Of a stretch of 64,000 nt of DNA, positions 50,951 to 62,621 are shown piece after piece (the first letter of the stretch is position 1; each line of letters begins with the position of its first letter). The notes beneath the pieces are model-generated. The model was not told where the DNA came from. It worked only from the letters and a program-made list of their open reading frames with translations, and ran no database searches. Origin of the DNA: Protula sp. h YS-2021 (taxonomy: Eukaryota; Annelida; Polychaeta; Sabellida; Serpulidae); contig OX457024.1 in the NCBI GenBank assembly GCA_949752745.1, positions 109,668,219-109,732,218 on the forward strand, read 5' to 3'. Both the position numbers and the translations under genes were made by a program.

Positions 50951-51237
50951 CAACTTGTTGAACATGTTGAACAACATGTTGAACAACAACATGTTGAACA
51001 TGTTGAACAACTTGTTGAACATGTTGAACAAGTTGAACATGTTGAACATGTTGAACATGTTGAACAAGTTGAACATGTTGAACATGTTGAACATGTTGAA
51101 CATGTTGAACATGTTGAACAAGTTGAACATGTTGAATATGTTGAACATGTTGAACATGTTGAACTTGTTGAACATGTTGAACATGTTGAACATGTTGAAC
51201 TTGTTGAACATGTTGAACAATTTGTTGAACAATACCA
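50950..51237. repeat. 9-bp ATGTTGAAC tandem array (right arm)
   Basis: Mirror copy of the GTTCAACAT array at 48349-48632. Confidence 0.85.
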
Positions 51238-52743
51238 CGACGTAATATCTTTCAAAAATTATTCGAACACGTGTTTTGAATGGGCTTGCCATTCGAACAC
51301 GTCTTTAAAATGGGCTTGCCATTCGAACACGTCTTTTGAATGGGCGCAGTTTTCCTACATAACTATCCACATTTTCACTTTTCATTTTCCAACAATCAAC
51401 CAATCAACCAAGTGGTAGAATCGTCTGAAACGTGTAAAAAAACTAAATTTGTTAAAGTTGGTTTAGAACCCTGAATTTTACCTTACTACACCATGCTAAA
51501 ATGTTCAAACTTATTTTTTCATCATATTTTGTCAAAAAAACAAAATTTGTTAAAGTTGGTCTAGAACCCTTATTTTTACCCTACTACACCATGGTAAAAT
51601 GTTCAAACTTATTTTATACATCATATTTTGTCAAAAAACAAAATTTGTTAAAATTGGTCTAGAACCACCATTTTTCCACTACTATGACTTTAGAATATTC
51701 AAATAAGTAGCGTGCTAAAATGTTCAAACTTATTTTATATATCATATGGTGTTAAAAACTAAATTTGCTAAAGTTGGTCTAGAACCACCATTTTTCTACT
51801 ACTATGACTTTAGAACATTCAAATAAGTAGAATGCTAAAATGTTCAAACTTATTTTATATATTATATGTTATCAAAAAACTACATTTGTTAAATGTGTTT
51901 TAGAAGTGTCATTTTCCAACTACTATAACTTAAAACATAACATTGGACTTAACGTAGGGAAAATCCCATTCCTTCTCAAATTTATTGATTGTTCCCACAC
52001 TCGAGCGCACTCTGAAATTATCGGTCGGTTTTCCCTCACACTCTGTACGAGTGCACTCTGAAATTATCGATCGGTTTTCCCCCACACTCTGTACGAGCGC
52101 ACTCTGAAATTATCGATCGGTTTTCCCTCACACTCTGTACGAGCGCACTCTGAAATTATTGATCGGTTTTCCACCACACTCTGTACGAGTGCACTCTAAA
52201 TTTTATCAATCGGTTTCCCCCCACACTCTGTACACATATACTTATGCTATGTGTGTGGTTACTGTAATGGGGAAACCATTGAAATATGACTAATTAAATA
52301 TTATCATAATAATAATAATAAAAAAAAAAATAAAAAAAAAGTCACTTACCACGACTGTTTTGCCAATTCGTCTCCAATCTTTCACTTCCTTTCCAAAGAA
52401 TAACCAATCGTTCACTTTCCTTTTCCAAAGAATAACTAATGTTTCACTTCGTCTCCTATGTGTATTCCAGTCAATCCTTCACTTGTTCTTCAACAGCACA
52501 GCACAACACAATAGGTAAGAGCAACTGTTTTCACTTTTTTTCCATGTGTATCCTCATGTGTCCAACGGCAGTCAGAGCATGAATGATGCATATGTGCACA
52601 GACAATGTGCTCTTATAGGAGTGTTGAATCACATCCTAGGGGGGGGGGGTCCCATGATATGATATACTTCTTCACCGGGGAGGGGGTCACCATGGTATAT
52701 GATTCTTCACCAGGGGGGGGGGGATCCCATGATATGAAAGTGA

Positions 52744-52828
52744 TGCCCGAGGGCGGGTTCGATCCATTGACCTTCAGATCATGGGTCCGCTTACGGGCCC
52801 TGCGCTCTACCAACTGAGCCATTCAGGC
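52744..52828 (-). ncRNA. tRNA-like Pol III module (right arm)
   Basis: Exact-length (85 nt) inverted copy of 46594-46678 with the same A and B boxes, pointing inward like the left copy. Confidence 0.45.
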
Positions 52829-53088
52829 CAGAAGGTTTATGATCGGGAAAATTTTCCTCATATACATGATTGACAGGTTATGTGACACATGATTGACAGG
52901 TCATGTGACACATGATTGACATGTCACGTGACTAATGATGTCATGATGACCTCATTATGACGTCATTCATACAGGCGCGCGCTCTTTCAATTACCATCTG
53001 GTCCAGAACTCTCATGAGAGTTCTGGACCACCCTGTGACGTCATTTTGGCGCCAATTTTTGGTCCAGAACTCTCGTTTTTCAACTACT

Positions 53089-53637
53089 GGTATCTCACCT
53101 ACAATTGACATTTCCTTCATACTTTCACAGTTTAATCCTTTTGAGGGTGTACATTTAAAAATTGAAAAGAAAAAGGGGGTCACCGATGTTATAAGAGAAA
53201 TAAAGATACTGAAAGGTCGCGTACTTTTACTGTGGAAACCAATCAAAATGCAAAATTCACACATAATCACAATTGACAATTGCCTCCATTTTCCCTGTTT
53301 GAAGAACACGTCATATGAAATGTTTTAAGCAAATAAAAAATATATGTCACCGTATCAATAAAATCTTTTGACTAAATCCCATTGACGCAATGGTTAAATG
53401 GTGAAAACAGTGTAATTTGCTTTTAATGGGCAAGATATCAACACAGGCCCTTCTAGGAAGAAAATATCAACAGAGACCATTTCTGGACACGAGCCTATTT
53501 GTCTTTGAAAAGAATTTTTGGATCTGGACGGATTTAATAGTTATTTATACTGTGAAAACATGGATTCAAACTCTGCGATATTCAATGTAATGCGCATTTT
53601 GGTCGCTAGATGGCGCAGAGATACCCGCATTTCCCTT
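53089..53637. mobile_element. Remainder of MITE copy 2
   Basis: It resumes with the duplicated GGTATC and continues TCACCTACAATTGACATTTC as in copy 1, ending with GAGATACCCGCATTTCCCTT, the inverse of its start. Together with 46317-46334 the MITE is about 560 bp long. It has no coding capacity. Confidence 0.8.
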
Positions 53638-54107
53638 GAAGGTATTTTTGACCAGATGCGCAAATGTTGAAGTGAAGGTCAACATGTTCATGCTGGACAA
53701 AAGCCCTTCATGCTGATTCAAAGTAAGTCAATATCTGCTAATTGCAACTCTGCGTCTCTCTCACTCTCTCACTCCGTCCCTCCCTCCATCCTTCCCCACC
53801 TGTCTCCGTCCCTCCCTCCCTCCCTCCCTCCCTCCCTCTATCTCAACCCCTCTCTCCTTCCCGTCTCCCTCTCTCCCTCCCTCCCCCTCCCTTACTTCAT
53901 ACATCCCTCCTGCTTTCAAGTTGCGATGTTGATCAGGCATCTAAAGTAGCAGTTACCATTCTCTTATCATCAAACCTGTGAATTTAATAATTACAGCATA
54001 TGTCACTCCAGCTCCCTCAGGGAAACGGGTAACAGGAGGGGGTAGACGGGAAGAGGCCGAACCCCCCCCCCCTGCCCTACCCCCCCCCACCCCCACCCCC
54101 GCAAGAT
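53638..54107. other. Gene-free stretch with CCCT repeat and C-runs
   Basis: A CTCC/CCCT tract at 53750-53890 and C-runs near 54063-54100. No gene. Confidence 0.5.
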
Positions 54108-55580
54108 ATGCGTGACGCTAATATCCACACATTGTATAAAAATAAAGGAGACAAAGGCGACTGCAACAACTATAGAGGCATTTCGTTACTCAGCATTACA
54201 AGCAAACTGTACGAAAGAGTGCTCTTGTGGATGCTACATAAGCTGGCCGACAGAGTATGTCCCGAAGCGCAATGTGGTTTTCGATGGGAAAGGTTAACGA
54301 TCGATATGATATTCTCATTCAGACAGCTACAGGAGAAATGCCAAGAGCAACAGAAACCGCTTTACACAGCATTCGTCGACCTGACAAAAGCGTTTGACAC
54401 CGTAGGTATACGCCATCCTTGAGAAAATTGGCTGTCCTCCACGCCTACTCAATCTATTCAAATCCTTCCATGAAGACATGAGAAGTATTGTCAACTTTGA
54501 CGGCTCAACGTCTCTCAGCTTCGAGATAAAAAATAGGTGTAAGCAATGGTGTGTTTTAGCAGCCACACTATTCTGCATCTTTTTCTCTTTGTTACTTAGC
54601 TATGCTTTCCAAGGAGTTGAGGATGACATTCATTTATACTCTCGGTCCGACGGGAAGTTGTTCAACCTGCGTCGTCTACAAGCCAAAACAAAACGCTGTT
54701 TGCTGATGATGCTGCCTTTGTAGCCTATAGTGAGGCAAAGCTGCAGGCCCTAATAGACAAGCTACAAAATGCTTGAGAGAAATTTTCCCTCACAATCATT
54801 GTGAAGAAAACTGTTGTCATGGCACATGGGGTCGAGAATCCACCAGTGGTAACCCTAAACAACATTCCTCTGGAGATTGTGAGCAGATTCTATCTGGGCT
54901 CAACCACAACTGCGAGTGTAGTCCCAGACGAAGAAATCAACGTCAGAATCGGCAAAGCAGCCACAATCTTCGGCAGACTCACTATCGTGCATGGAAGAAC
55001 CCGAAACTCACAACCAAGACAAGACCATCTCCCAGGCATGCATTCTCAGTACGCTTCTATACGGCAGCGAAACATGGACCAGTTACACCTACCAGGAACA
55101 GAAACTAAATAGTTTCCATCGCTGCTGCCTGTGCTGCCTGTTTTGCATCAGTTGGAAAGACAACATTTAGAACCAAGAAGTTCTTAAACGAGTTAACCTT
55201 CCAGCTGAATCTGGGCTTATAAAGCAGCGCCGCCTACGCTAGTTTGGCCATGTTTGCCGCATGCAAGACGGCAGAATTCCAAAAGACCTTCTGTACGGGG
55301 AGATTGCCGATGCGAAACGTCCCATTGGCCGCCCCAAGCTCCGCTTCAAGGACATATGCAAGCGTGACCTCCAAGCCATGGGCTTGCCAACTGACAGGTG
55401 AGAGACCATCGCCGAGGATCGAGCTACCGTTCGCGAGGGTGTCAAACTCCACAACAGAAGATGGTTCGATCAACTGGCCAGGAAACGAGAGAAGAGGAGA
55501 TGCAAAAGTCTCCCAAAGAATTCTGCAGATGTCCATCGTCTCACGTAGACGGACGCATGCCGACGACGATAGGTAGTCCT
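54108..55580 (+). pseudogene. Non-LTR retrotransposon (LINE) reverse transcriptase fragment, broken
   Basis: Successive frames show LINE RT text: DCNNYRGISLLSITSKLYER, PEAQCGFRW, LYTAFVDLTKAFDTV (catalytic Asp), then QWCVLAATLFCIFFSLLLSY and FNLRRLQAKTKR. A C-terminal part reads RIPKDLLYGEIADAKRPIGR and LHNRRWFDQLARKREKR. At least five frameshifts and several stops are present. A 5' truncated, long-dead copy. Confidence 0.8.
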
Positions 55581-55689
55581 TCATTTAAAACCTCTGTCTC
55601 CATTCAAAACGCATGTGTACTTCTGTCCCTATTGTCTTTCCAGTCATTTCAGGTGGCCAATAAATAAATGTCTCTGAAAGGCATATTCA

Positions 55690-55940
55690 AGAATAACTGG
55701 GCTTCGCCTCAAGAACTCTTTGCAAAGGGACTCTTCGAACCACAGACTCTTTGCCTCACAGACTCTTCACCTCACGGACTCTTCGTCCCACTGAATTCTT
55801 CGCCCACGGACTCTTCGTCCCATGGACTCACCCCAACAAGGGGGATTATTCTCCCACGAACTCTTCGCCCCACAAAGGGGATTATTCTCCCACGGACTGT
55901 TCGCCCCACGGACTGTTCGCCCTAAATAGGTTGCTCTCTT
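55690..55940. repeat. CGGACTCTTCGCCCCA-type minisatellite
   Basis: About 14 degenerate units of ACTCTTCGCCCCACGG, partly with inserted GGGGATTATTCTCCCA. Confidence 0.7.
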
Positions 55941-56755
55941 CGCCACAAAGTTGTGGACTGTTCTCCCAACGGCTCCAAACTGTAGGAAGATATTGTTCCA
56001 TGTCTCCATTTGGATTGTTACTTTCTTTCACTGAAACGCAGCTAGCAGATAGCTAGCATAAATATATGCAACAAGTGAGGGCCCACTACGATATGCAGCC
56101 TTTAGTTCAGATGCGCGGTTAATAAAACATCCAAGGATCGAACAGAAGGGTATGGGTCGTGATGAAAATTGAAAACTCAAAGCTGTAACAATTTCGTGCT
56201 CATTTACATTTCAAAACGGGTAGCAATTGGCTCAGGTGGGATTTGGCACGGGTGGGAATCGGCGGGTTGAAATTGGTCGAGTGACAGCTGGCGGGTGGGA
56301 GTTGTGCGGTTCCCATGGACCGTATGACAGTAACACCGTTACCAACTTACACACCCTGTGCTTACTTGTATGTGAGCCCGCAGGGATCAATACACTTTCC
56401 TCTGGTGAAATTCCATTTGAATCTTTGATACCTTTTTATTTCTCAGTCTGGCATTTTAAGTTTTCTGTTGTAAGATTAATTACAGCATCACTGAACTTGA
56501 AAAAAATGAACACATTTTTGTAGACAAAAGGGATATTTATAAAAAAAATCAGCAAACATGTAATTGCTTTGTTTGCGCTGAAACGTAAAAAGGATTTTTA
56601 AGAAGAATAAATAATGGCCACTTTATATAATTAAAATATAAATAAAGCCACACGAGTTCCCCCTTCACCTCAAAATAAGACGATACACATGACAACTTTT
56701 GCGAAGAAATACTTTGAAGCCGAACTCCACTACCAACCTTCCCAACCATTCTTCA
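55941..56755. other. Gene-free stretch
   Basis: Short TGGGAATTGG-like repeats at 56225-56305. No gene. Confidence 0.4.
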
Positions 56756-56774
56756 AAGCAAGATTCAATACGAC

Positions 56775-57110
56775 AAGGCAGTTGGGGCGAATTGCCCACA
56801 CAGCTGGAGCATAGAGCCCCCACGGCTGGCTAAGAGTTCGCACAGATAGAGCGAACAACCCTCACAACTGGGCGGAGAGTCAACACAGCTGGGGCGAATA
56901 GTCAACACAGACGGTACGAACAGTCAACATACTGGGGTGAAGAGCCCACACAGGTGGTAGGAAGTGCCCACACAGCTTGGGCGAGGATCCCAAACAGCTG
57001 GGGCGAAGAGCCCACAGAGCTGAGGCTAAGAGCCCACACGGATGGGGCGGGCAGTTCAAACAGGTGGAGCAAAGAGTCCACAACAGATGGGACGAAAAGT
57101 CCAAATAAGT
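56775..57110. repeat. GCCCACACAGCTGGGGCGAAGA minisatellite
   Basis: About 14 degenerate ~23-bp units. It resembles the complement of the minisatellite at 55690 in its ACTSTTCGCCC words. Confidence 0.7.
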
Positions 57111-57232
57111 TTTTTTTTACTTTAATTCACTTAATGCTCAATACTTAAAGCATAATATCTAAATTTATGCATCAAAGATGCATCAAAGGCACGCAAAAAA
57201 AATTTAGAGGTCCTGCCCCCTACCCCTCCCCA

Positions 57233-57305
57233 GGCCGTTGTGTCCAGGCCCTGTGTCCAGGCCTTTTGTGTCCAGGCCTTTGTGTCCAGGCCCTGTGTCC
57301 AGGAA
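57233..57305. repeat. TGTGTCCAGGCCCT tandem repeat
   Basis: About five units of 15-17 bp. Confidence 0.7.
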
Positions 57306-57379
57306 AAGAGGAACTCTTTTTAGACCGGCCGATTATCGTCTGGCCCGCCATCTATACCAATCAGTTTTTGTCCAGTGTC

Positions 57380-57860
57380 GGATCCAGGGGAGACGAATGC
57401 AGGGGAGGTGGGACCAGGGGAGGTGAGTCCAGGGGAGGCGAATCCAGAGGAGGTGACTCCAGACGAGGCGAATCCAGGAGAAGCGGGTCCAGGGGAGGCT
57501 AATCCAGGGAAGGTCAGTCCAGGGGAGGCGAATCTAGGGGAGGTGAGACCAGGGGAGGTGAGTCCAGGTAAGGCGAATCTAGGGAAGGTGAGTCCAGGGG
57601 AGGCGAATCCAGAGGAGGTGGGTCCAGAGGAGGCGAATCCAGGAGAAACGGGTCCAGGGGAGGTGGATCCAGGGGAGGTGAGTCCAGGGGAGGCGAATCC
57701 AGAGGAGGTGGGTCCAGGGGAGGCGAATCAAGGAGAAGCGGGTCCAGGGGAGGTGAATCCAGGGGAGGCGAATCTAGGGGAGGTGAGTCCAGGGGAGGCG
57801 AATCCAATGGAGGTGAGTCCACGGGAGGCGAATCCAGGGGAGGTGGGTCCAGGAATTTCA
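57380..57860. repeat. 15-bp minisatellite (TCCAGGGGAGGCGAA)
   Basis: About 31 units. The unit is a multiple of three, so a PGEAN/PGEVS repeat frame (+) and an LDSPP frame (-) both stay open; neither is called a gene. Confidence 0.85.
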
Positions 57861-57899
57861 ATCGCTGCAAATCTTTGGGAAGGCTTTTAATAAATATTT

Positions 57900-59685
57900 T
57901 GGCACATATTGCAGGGACGGACACAGGTTTTTAAGCCAAGGGTGCCAGTATGGTGGGGTGGGGGGGGGGGGGGGCGGGTTCAACTGCAATTTTAGTAACC
58001 CGACCAGGATGAGAAACCAGGTTAATTTGGTCCTCGTCTTGTACTGGAAATCTTTTTCCGGATGGGAGGGGGGGTTGGAGTGGATGAGAACGGGGCTACT
58101 GGGTCGCTACGCAGCAGTATGTGATTAAAATAATTCGTATCTACCATTTAATTTCTTTTATTTTAATCAACTTCTTGGATACAATAAAAAATAACAAGCG
58201 CAAAACACCCTTCCCGTGCAGTTGCGAGCAATACTGGTGACGTCACACAAAATGCAGCTATAGATATTCAAACAACACTGTCTAGGGACATTGCGGTCAG
58301 CCGAGATCTGGTAAGGCAAGTATTAAAAGACTTGCAGAATCGCCAAAAAGTTCTCTGACGGTTCCTCAAAAAAAATAATTTCAAAGAAAACTAAATACAG
58401 GAGAAGAATCAGTTTGAAAAACCGGATCCCTAAAACCAATCCGAAAAAAATCAACATTATGCCAGTTTTTTTTTTGGAGGATCGCCAACAAGATAATAAT
58501 TTGTTTTTAAAAGATTACCGTAAGAACTTTCTTGTAATCTTTACAAGACATTCAATAAGAATTGCATGAGGCAACGTATTTTAAAAAAAAAAGCTCAGAG
58601 ACAGTTTTAAAATGCTGGCATTTCGTTAATTTCAAGCGGATCACTAAAAACGTAAAGCTTGAGGGCAGAACGACCTAGTAAAAGCCATTTGATTAAACTT
58701 GTGAGAGAAGAAGCATTTTAAAAATTGGCTACAATTAAAAAAAACCGCCATTTGGCCAATTTTTGGCATATCACCAGAAAGAGTGATTAATTATGAGAAA
58801 ATATTCAAGCAAAATTTTAAAAGAATCCGATCGAAATTGCAGAAGAAGTATTTGAACAAAACAAAATAATTTTTCAAAACCTGATTGCCCAGGGAACATT
58901 CATACAGGCTCTGAAAGCAGTCCGATTAAAACTACAAGAGAAAAAGCATTTTAAGTCAAAATTTACACACGTACTTATGTACATACAGACGCCGTAAGAC
59001 GTTTTGCAACAATCGCCGTCGGTCCCACGTCCCCCCCTTCTTCCCCCCCCCCTCCGCCCCCCCCCCACCCTCTCACCCTCTCCAAGTATGGAACTATTTT
59101 GTCATGTTTTTTTCCCCTCTCTCAATTGTTACTCATTTTCTGTGCCGGAATATTTCCATCACAAGCACCTTCAATTGTTACGCGAAGTTTTCTTAAAACG
59201 ACCGATCTCGGATAGGGTTGCAAGATTTTTTAGGGATGGGGAGGGGGTTGGTGGGGAAGGTGGGCGTTCGCACATTGACATGTCATTTATAGCCCAGTAT
59301 GCACGGAGAATGGGAGGGGAGGGCGGTCCCAGATCTACTTGTCATATTAGAACCAGCCTGGACGGGGGGAGGGGGGAGGGGGGGAGGGGAGGGGATGTAT
59401 GAGGGGGTTCCAATCCACGACCTTTAAAACCCTCACCCAGCTCTCACCCCTTTTTCGACAGCTACCAACAAATGCAATAGGTTGGTGAGATCATCTATGT
59501 ACAATTCACATCCCCCCTCGGCACCCCCCCCCCCCCCCCCCCACTTCGTGAGAAACATATGAATTAATTTCTAAAAGATTAAAGACACACGAAGAAAAAA
59601 AAATATCACACTTGAAAGTTTTTATCACATAGCTCAAAATGCTTGCTTAAATATTATGCTCTGAAAATGTCTACATTTCGTTTTA
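57900..59685. other. Gene-free stretch, AT-rich with G and C runs
   Basis: G run at 57960-57975, C runs at 59028-59085 and 59525-59542, and a GGGGAGGGG tract at 59230-59400. Between 58280 and 58950 a loose ~100-bp repeat with GATCGCCA/GATCACTAAAA words can be seen. Confidence 0.4.
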
Positions 59686-59689
59686 CTCG

Positions 59690-59935
59690 GGGCATGTCTA
59701 CTCCTCCACGGGGAATGCCTACGCCCCCCCCCCAGGGGAATCCCTACTCCCCCGGGGAATGCCTACTCCAACCCCGTGGAATGCCTACTCCCCCCGGGGA
59801 ATGCCTACCCCGCCCCCGGGGAATGCCTACCCCCCCCGGGAATGTCTACTGCCAATCCCCCAACCCCATGCCTACTCCCCCCGGGAATGCCTACTGCCCC
59901 TCCCCGACCCCCGGGAATGCCTACTTCTCGGGAAT
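59690..59935. repeat. GGGGAATGCCTACTCCCCC minisatellite
   Basis: About 12 degenerate units. It abuts and slightly overlaps the 3' end of the GPCR gene. Confidence 0.8.
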
Positions 59936-61513
59936 ACTCCCCTCTTCGATGACGCTCATCCAGGGATCATCGTCACCGAGATCGCTCGTCTCCCGATCGA
60001 CATCGTCTCGTTCCCGAAACTGACTCATTTCTAATTCCTCAATGGGTGTAGACGGAAGATCGCCTTTTCGAACCTTCTGTTTTTGTTTGGACTTTTTTGT
60101 GTGTTTTGACGGGTGTCTGCGAGTGCTCGCAATCCCATTGGCTTGAGTACTTGAGTCCGACTTCAGTACTTGGGGTATTGGTAATGTCAGTTTTTCTTTT
60201 ATAGCAGACATTTTCTCTTTTCTTTTATCGTTGTAATGATGGTATTTTGTTATCACTTTCTCTGGAAACAACGCTCGGACGTCACCGCGGATGACCTTGT
60301 TGTGGATGACATACGTCAGCGGGCGGATGACGTAAGCGACTGTCGCAAAAATCATGGCCAGCGTGTAGAATCCCCGCCACTGGGCAATGCTCGAATCGTG
60401 ATACGTATATAAATAAGCCACAGTGACGTACGGAAGCCAGAAGAGAAAAATGAGGACAGTTGAGAGCATGACGGTGGACGCCAAGCGGTGGTCGTCTGCC
60501 TTCCGGTTTATGTCCCACATAGACGTTCCTTTCTTGACGAGATTACGTTTGCGTTTCCCAGGGCCACCACTTGTCGGTCGGTGTGCTGCATTCGTTTCGC
60601 TTTTGTCGTTACGTTCGCTCTCTAAAGCGCCACTGTTGCCTGGGACAGCATTTTGCGCGCTCGTGCTGGCGTATGACGTCATAGCTTCGGCGCGCTCGCG
60701 CTCAAAACACTGATCTTCTTGAAGCGTTGAAAATATCAACTCCCTTTGCGAAGTGGTTCGCGCATATTTGCTAGATCTTGCATTCGAAGCGTCAACCAGA
60801 TTTTCGACGTCTTCTTCCGGAAGCCAAGCTTGCTTCACACGCTGGAATAATAACATAGAAAACAACACGAGACAAGTGACCAGAGGTATGCCATACGTGA
60901 AAACGAAATGTACATTCATGAGCCACGCGCTGTCACTGTGCGTTCTGTCGCACTGAAATCCGTTCTCTTGGTATTCGATTTTCGACACGCCGGAAATGGG
61001 TAACACAGCGTATATCACAGATAATATCCACTGTATTACAATGATTATCAAATGTATCCTTCCGCTGTTGTCTTCAAATGTTTTTGTCCACCATTTTGAT
61101 TTGGTGAGCTTGAGGCATCTTTCAATTGCCATCCAAACGCAAATACTCAACGTCATAATATATAAAGTAGTCACAAATACTCCTTGTAATACACATAGTC
61201 CTTGTCTAAACGGCCAGTATCCGACGCAAGCTGTGACGAAATTCGGTGACGCTACGAGAAACAGTGCTAAAATATCCTGAATCGATGCATGCAGGATTAA
61301 TTTATAGGTCGGGTTGTTGAGTTTTCCCGCCTTTTTCAGGGCGGTAATTAACAACGTCTGCGTCACGGCACCTGTCAGTATGACGATAATGAGGATGAGC
61401 GCTGCGATAACAGGTAAGATTTCCGTAACGACATACGTCGACACGGCTTCGTTAAGGTTTCTCGACCAGCTACTCCCAGAACCATCACTGTTATTATTAT
61501 TATTATTCTCCAT
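59921..61513 (-). CDS. Rhodopsin-class G-protein-coupled receptor, intronless (530 aa)
   Basis: Seven hydrophobic segments fit class A: TM1 ~34-58, TM2 ~70-93 with D80 at the 2.50 position, TM3 ~105-130, TM4 ~152-172 with W162, TM5 ~200-224 with P210, TM6 ~345-368 with FWLP, TM7 ~382-403. C107 and C188 would form the usual disulfide. The DRY motif is E131-R132-C133 and NPxxY is RPLTY (397-401), both variant. Intracellular loop 3 is long (~115 residues) and the tail is basic then acidic. The N-terminus has an Asn run encoded by an ATT/AAT microsatellite. No introns are seen. The ligand cannot be inferred; an orphan invertebrate receptor. Confidence 0.8.
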   Translation of the reverse strand: MENNNNNNSDGSGSSWSRNLNEAVSTYVVTEILPVIAALILIIVILTGAVTQTLLITALKKAGKLNNPTYKLILHASIQDILALFLVASPNFVTACVGYWPFRQGLCVLQGVFVTTLYIMTLSICVWMAIERCLKLTKSKWWTKTFEDNSGRIHLIIIVIQWILSVIYAVLPISGVSKIEYQENGFQCDRTHSDSAWLMNVHFVFTYGIPLVTCLVLFSMLLFQRVKQAWLPEEDVENLVDASNARSSKYARTTSQRELIFSTLQEDQCFERERAEAMTSYASTSAQNAVPGNSGALESERNDKSETNAAHRPTSGGPGKRKRNLVKKGTSMWDINRKADDHRLASTVMLSTVLIFLFWLPYVTVAYLYTYHDSSIAQWRGFYTLAMIFATVAYVIRPLTYVIHNKVIRGDVRALFPEKVITKYHHYNDKRKEKMSAIKEKLTLPIPQVLKSDSSTQANGIASTRRHPSKHTKKSKQKQKVRKGDLPSTPIEELEMSQFRERDDVDRETSDLGDDDPWMSVIEEGSIPEK

Positions 61514-62170
61514 TTTTTTATTCTTTTACTTTTTCTTCTTCTTCAAATCAATGCTCTAACATCCCGCCCTTGCGATAAGTAGCAAGTCACTGTTCTACAC
61601 ATACTCAGAAAACTGTGGAGAAAACAAATGCGCCGAAGTCCACGTATTTCTGCGTGTTGCCCTTGTAAAAAAATAGGGCCACCAGTGACATATAGGTCAA
61701 GCAATGTTTGTGCAGGATCCGATTCCTGTGCATGGTATGGTAGTCTTCCTCTGATCTCATTGATTATGGTCTGTATTTATGAAAAAGCATACAATAGGAA
61801 TATATATATAAAACAGAACAAATCCATAACGAATTCAGTTGAAAGCGGCGCATTATCCATGTGTGGGTTTTTTTCTGAGGCCCTTTGCTGTAGAATCATT
61901 TATATTATTGAACGGTGCAGGTATAACAGAGAGCGGTTGAGCGTGCTTTATGGCACGATAGAATGTATTGACAGCTGCTGGCAGCTGAATTTCTCTAACG
62001 CAAATAGCCCGAGTAAATATGTCTCCTGATAATGTGACCCTGCTCTAAATCGGGTCCGTCAATGTGTCACGACTTTTGACCGGCTGATTGAGGGGGAGGG
62101 GCAGGGGAGGGGAGGGGAGGGGGAGGGGGAGAAGGCAGGGGGTGATGGAGGGATAATGAGTAACGCAGAG
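61514..62170. other. Region upstream of the GPCR gene
   Basis: No clear exon; some poly-pyrimidine near 61520-61545. No TATA box was recognised. Confidence 0.35.
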
Positions 62171-62179
62171 AGAGTAGGG

Positions 62180-62181
62180 GG

Positions 62182-62253
<72 letters not shown>
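62180..62253. repeat. (GA)n microsatellite
   Basis: About 74 bp of GA dinucleotides; the Ser/Leu ORFs across it are artefacts. Confidence 0.9.
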
Positions 62254-62258
<5 letters not shown>

Positions 62259-62446
62259 AGTTGCTTGTTGCTGTGAAATGTATGGTGAAGAACTTACGCA
62301 CGCAGCGCAGCATTGCCGTGAGAATACACGGTCCAGTGAAGCATTCACTGCATTCTCATGCGAACAAGAATTGCGCACAACAAATCTGCATGATGCTGGT
62401 ATGACATGGCACTCAGGCATTCGAAGGTGTATGAAATTAATATGAA

Positions 62447-62477
62447 CTAGACCGAATTTCGCTTCATGTAGCGAAAT
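62447..62477 (-). repeat. Helitron-like 3' end 1
   Basis: On the - strand an 8-bp-stem hairpin (ATTTCGCT / AGCGAAAT) is followed by TCGGT and CTAG, then T. This is the arrangement of Helitron 3' termini (hairpin, short spacer, CTRR, insertion before T). The body would extend to the right; its 5' end was not located. Confidence 0.45.
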
Positions 62478-62621
62478 GACACACACTTGCAATGGTACAA
62501 TCTATCTGGTCAAAGACACATTTTTCAGTCTTTCCACATAATTGTCAGCTTCCGAATTATTCTCATGAACAAGGACATCGAAGTAAATATAATGTAATCT
62601 CAAATAATCAAATTCAGTTTT

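Larger units (their letters stand above)
46335..53088. mobile_element. Non-autonomous Polinton-class element, 6754 bp, two genes
   Basis: The ends are AGTAGTTGAAAAACGAGAG...CTCTCGTTTTTCAACTACT, long inverted repeats of ~2.3 kb, flanked by GGTATC at 46329-46334 and 53089-53094. The MITE copy at 31401 shows the same site with a single GGTATC, so the 6-bp duplication and the precise ends are proven within this window. AG...CT termini, long inverted repeats and 6-bp duplications are Polinton features. The interior (48742-50840) encodes only a C2H2/acidic protein and a PC4-like protein, with no polymerase, integrase, ATPase or capsid gene. The class assignment is inferred from ends and the PC4-like gene; a separate, undescribed DNA virus-like family remains possible. 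Confidence 0.8.
50841..53088. repeat. Right terminal inverted repeat of the 6.75-kb element
   Basis: Mirror of the left arm. Its inner end carries a duplicate of the zinc-finger gene start (ATG near 50880, - strand) that runs into a stop after 19 codons. Small indels against the left arm show some divergence since insertion. Confidence 0.9.

Noticed and set aside
57375..57924. 171-codon PGEAN repeat protein and LDSPP repeat protein
   Set aside because: A 15-bp minisatellite keeps frames open on both strands; no start context, no non-repeat domain.
59643..60034. Pro-rich ORFs at the 3' side of the GPCR gene
   Set aside because: Derived from the GGGGAATGCCTACTCC minisatellite and the antisense of the GPCR tail.
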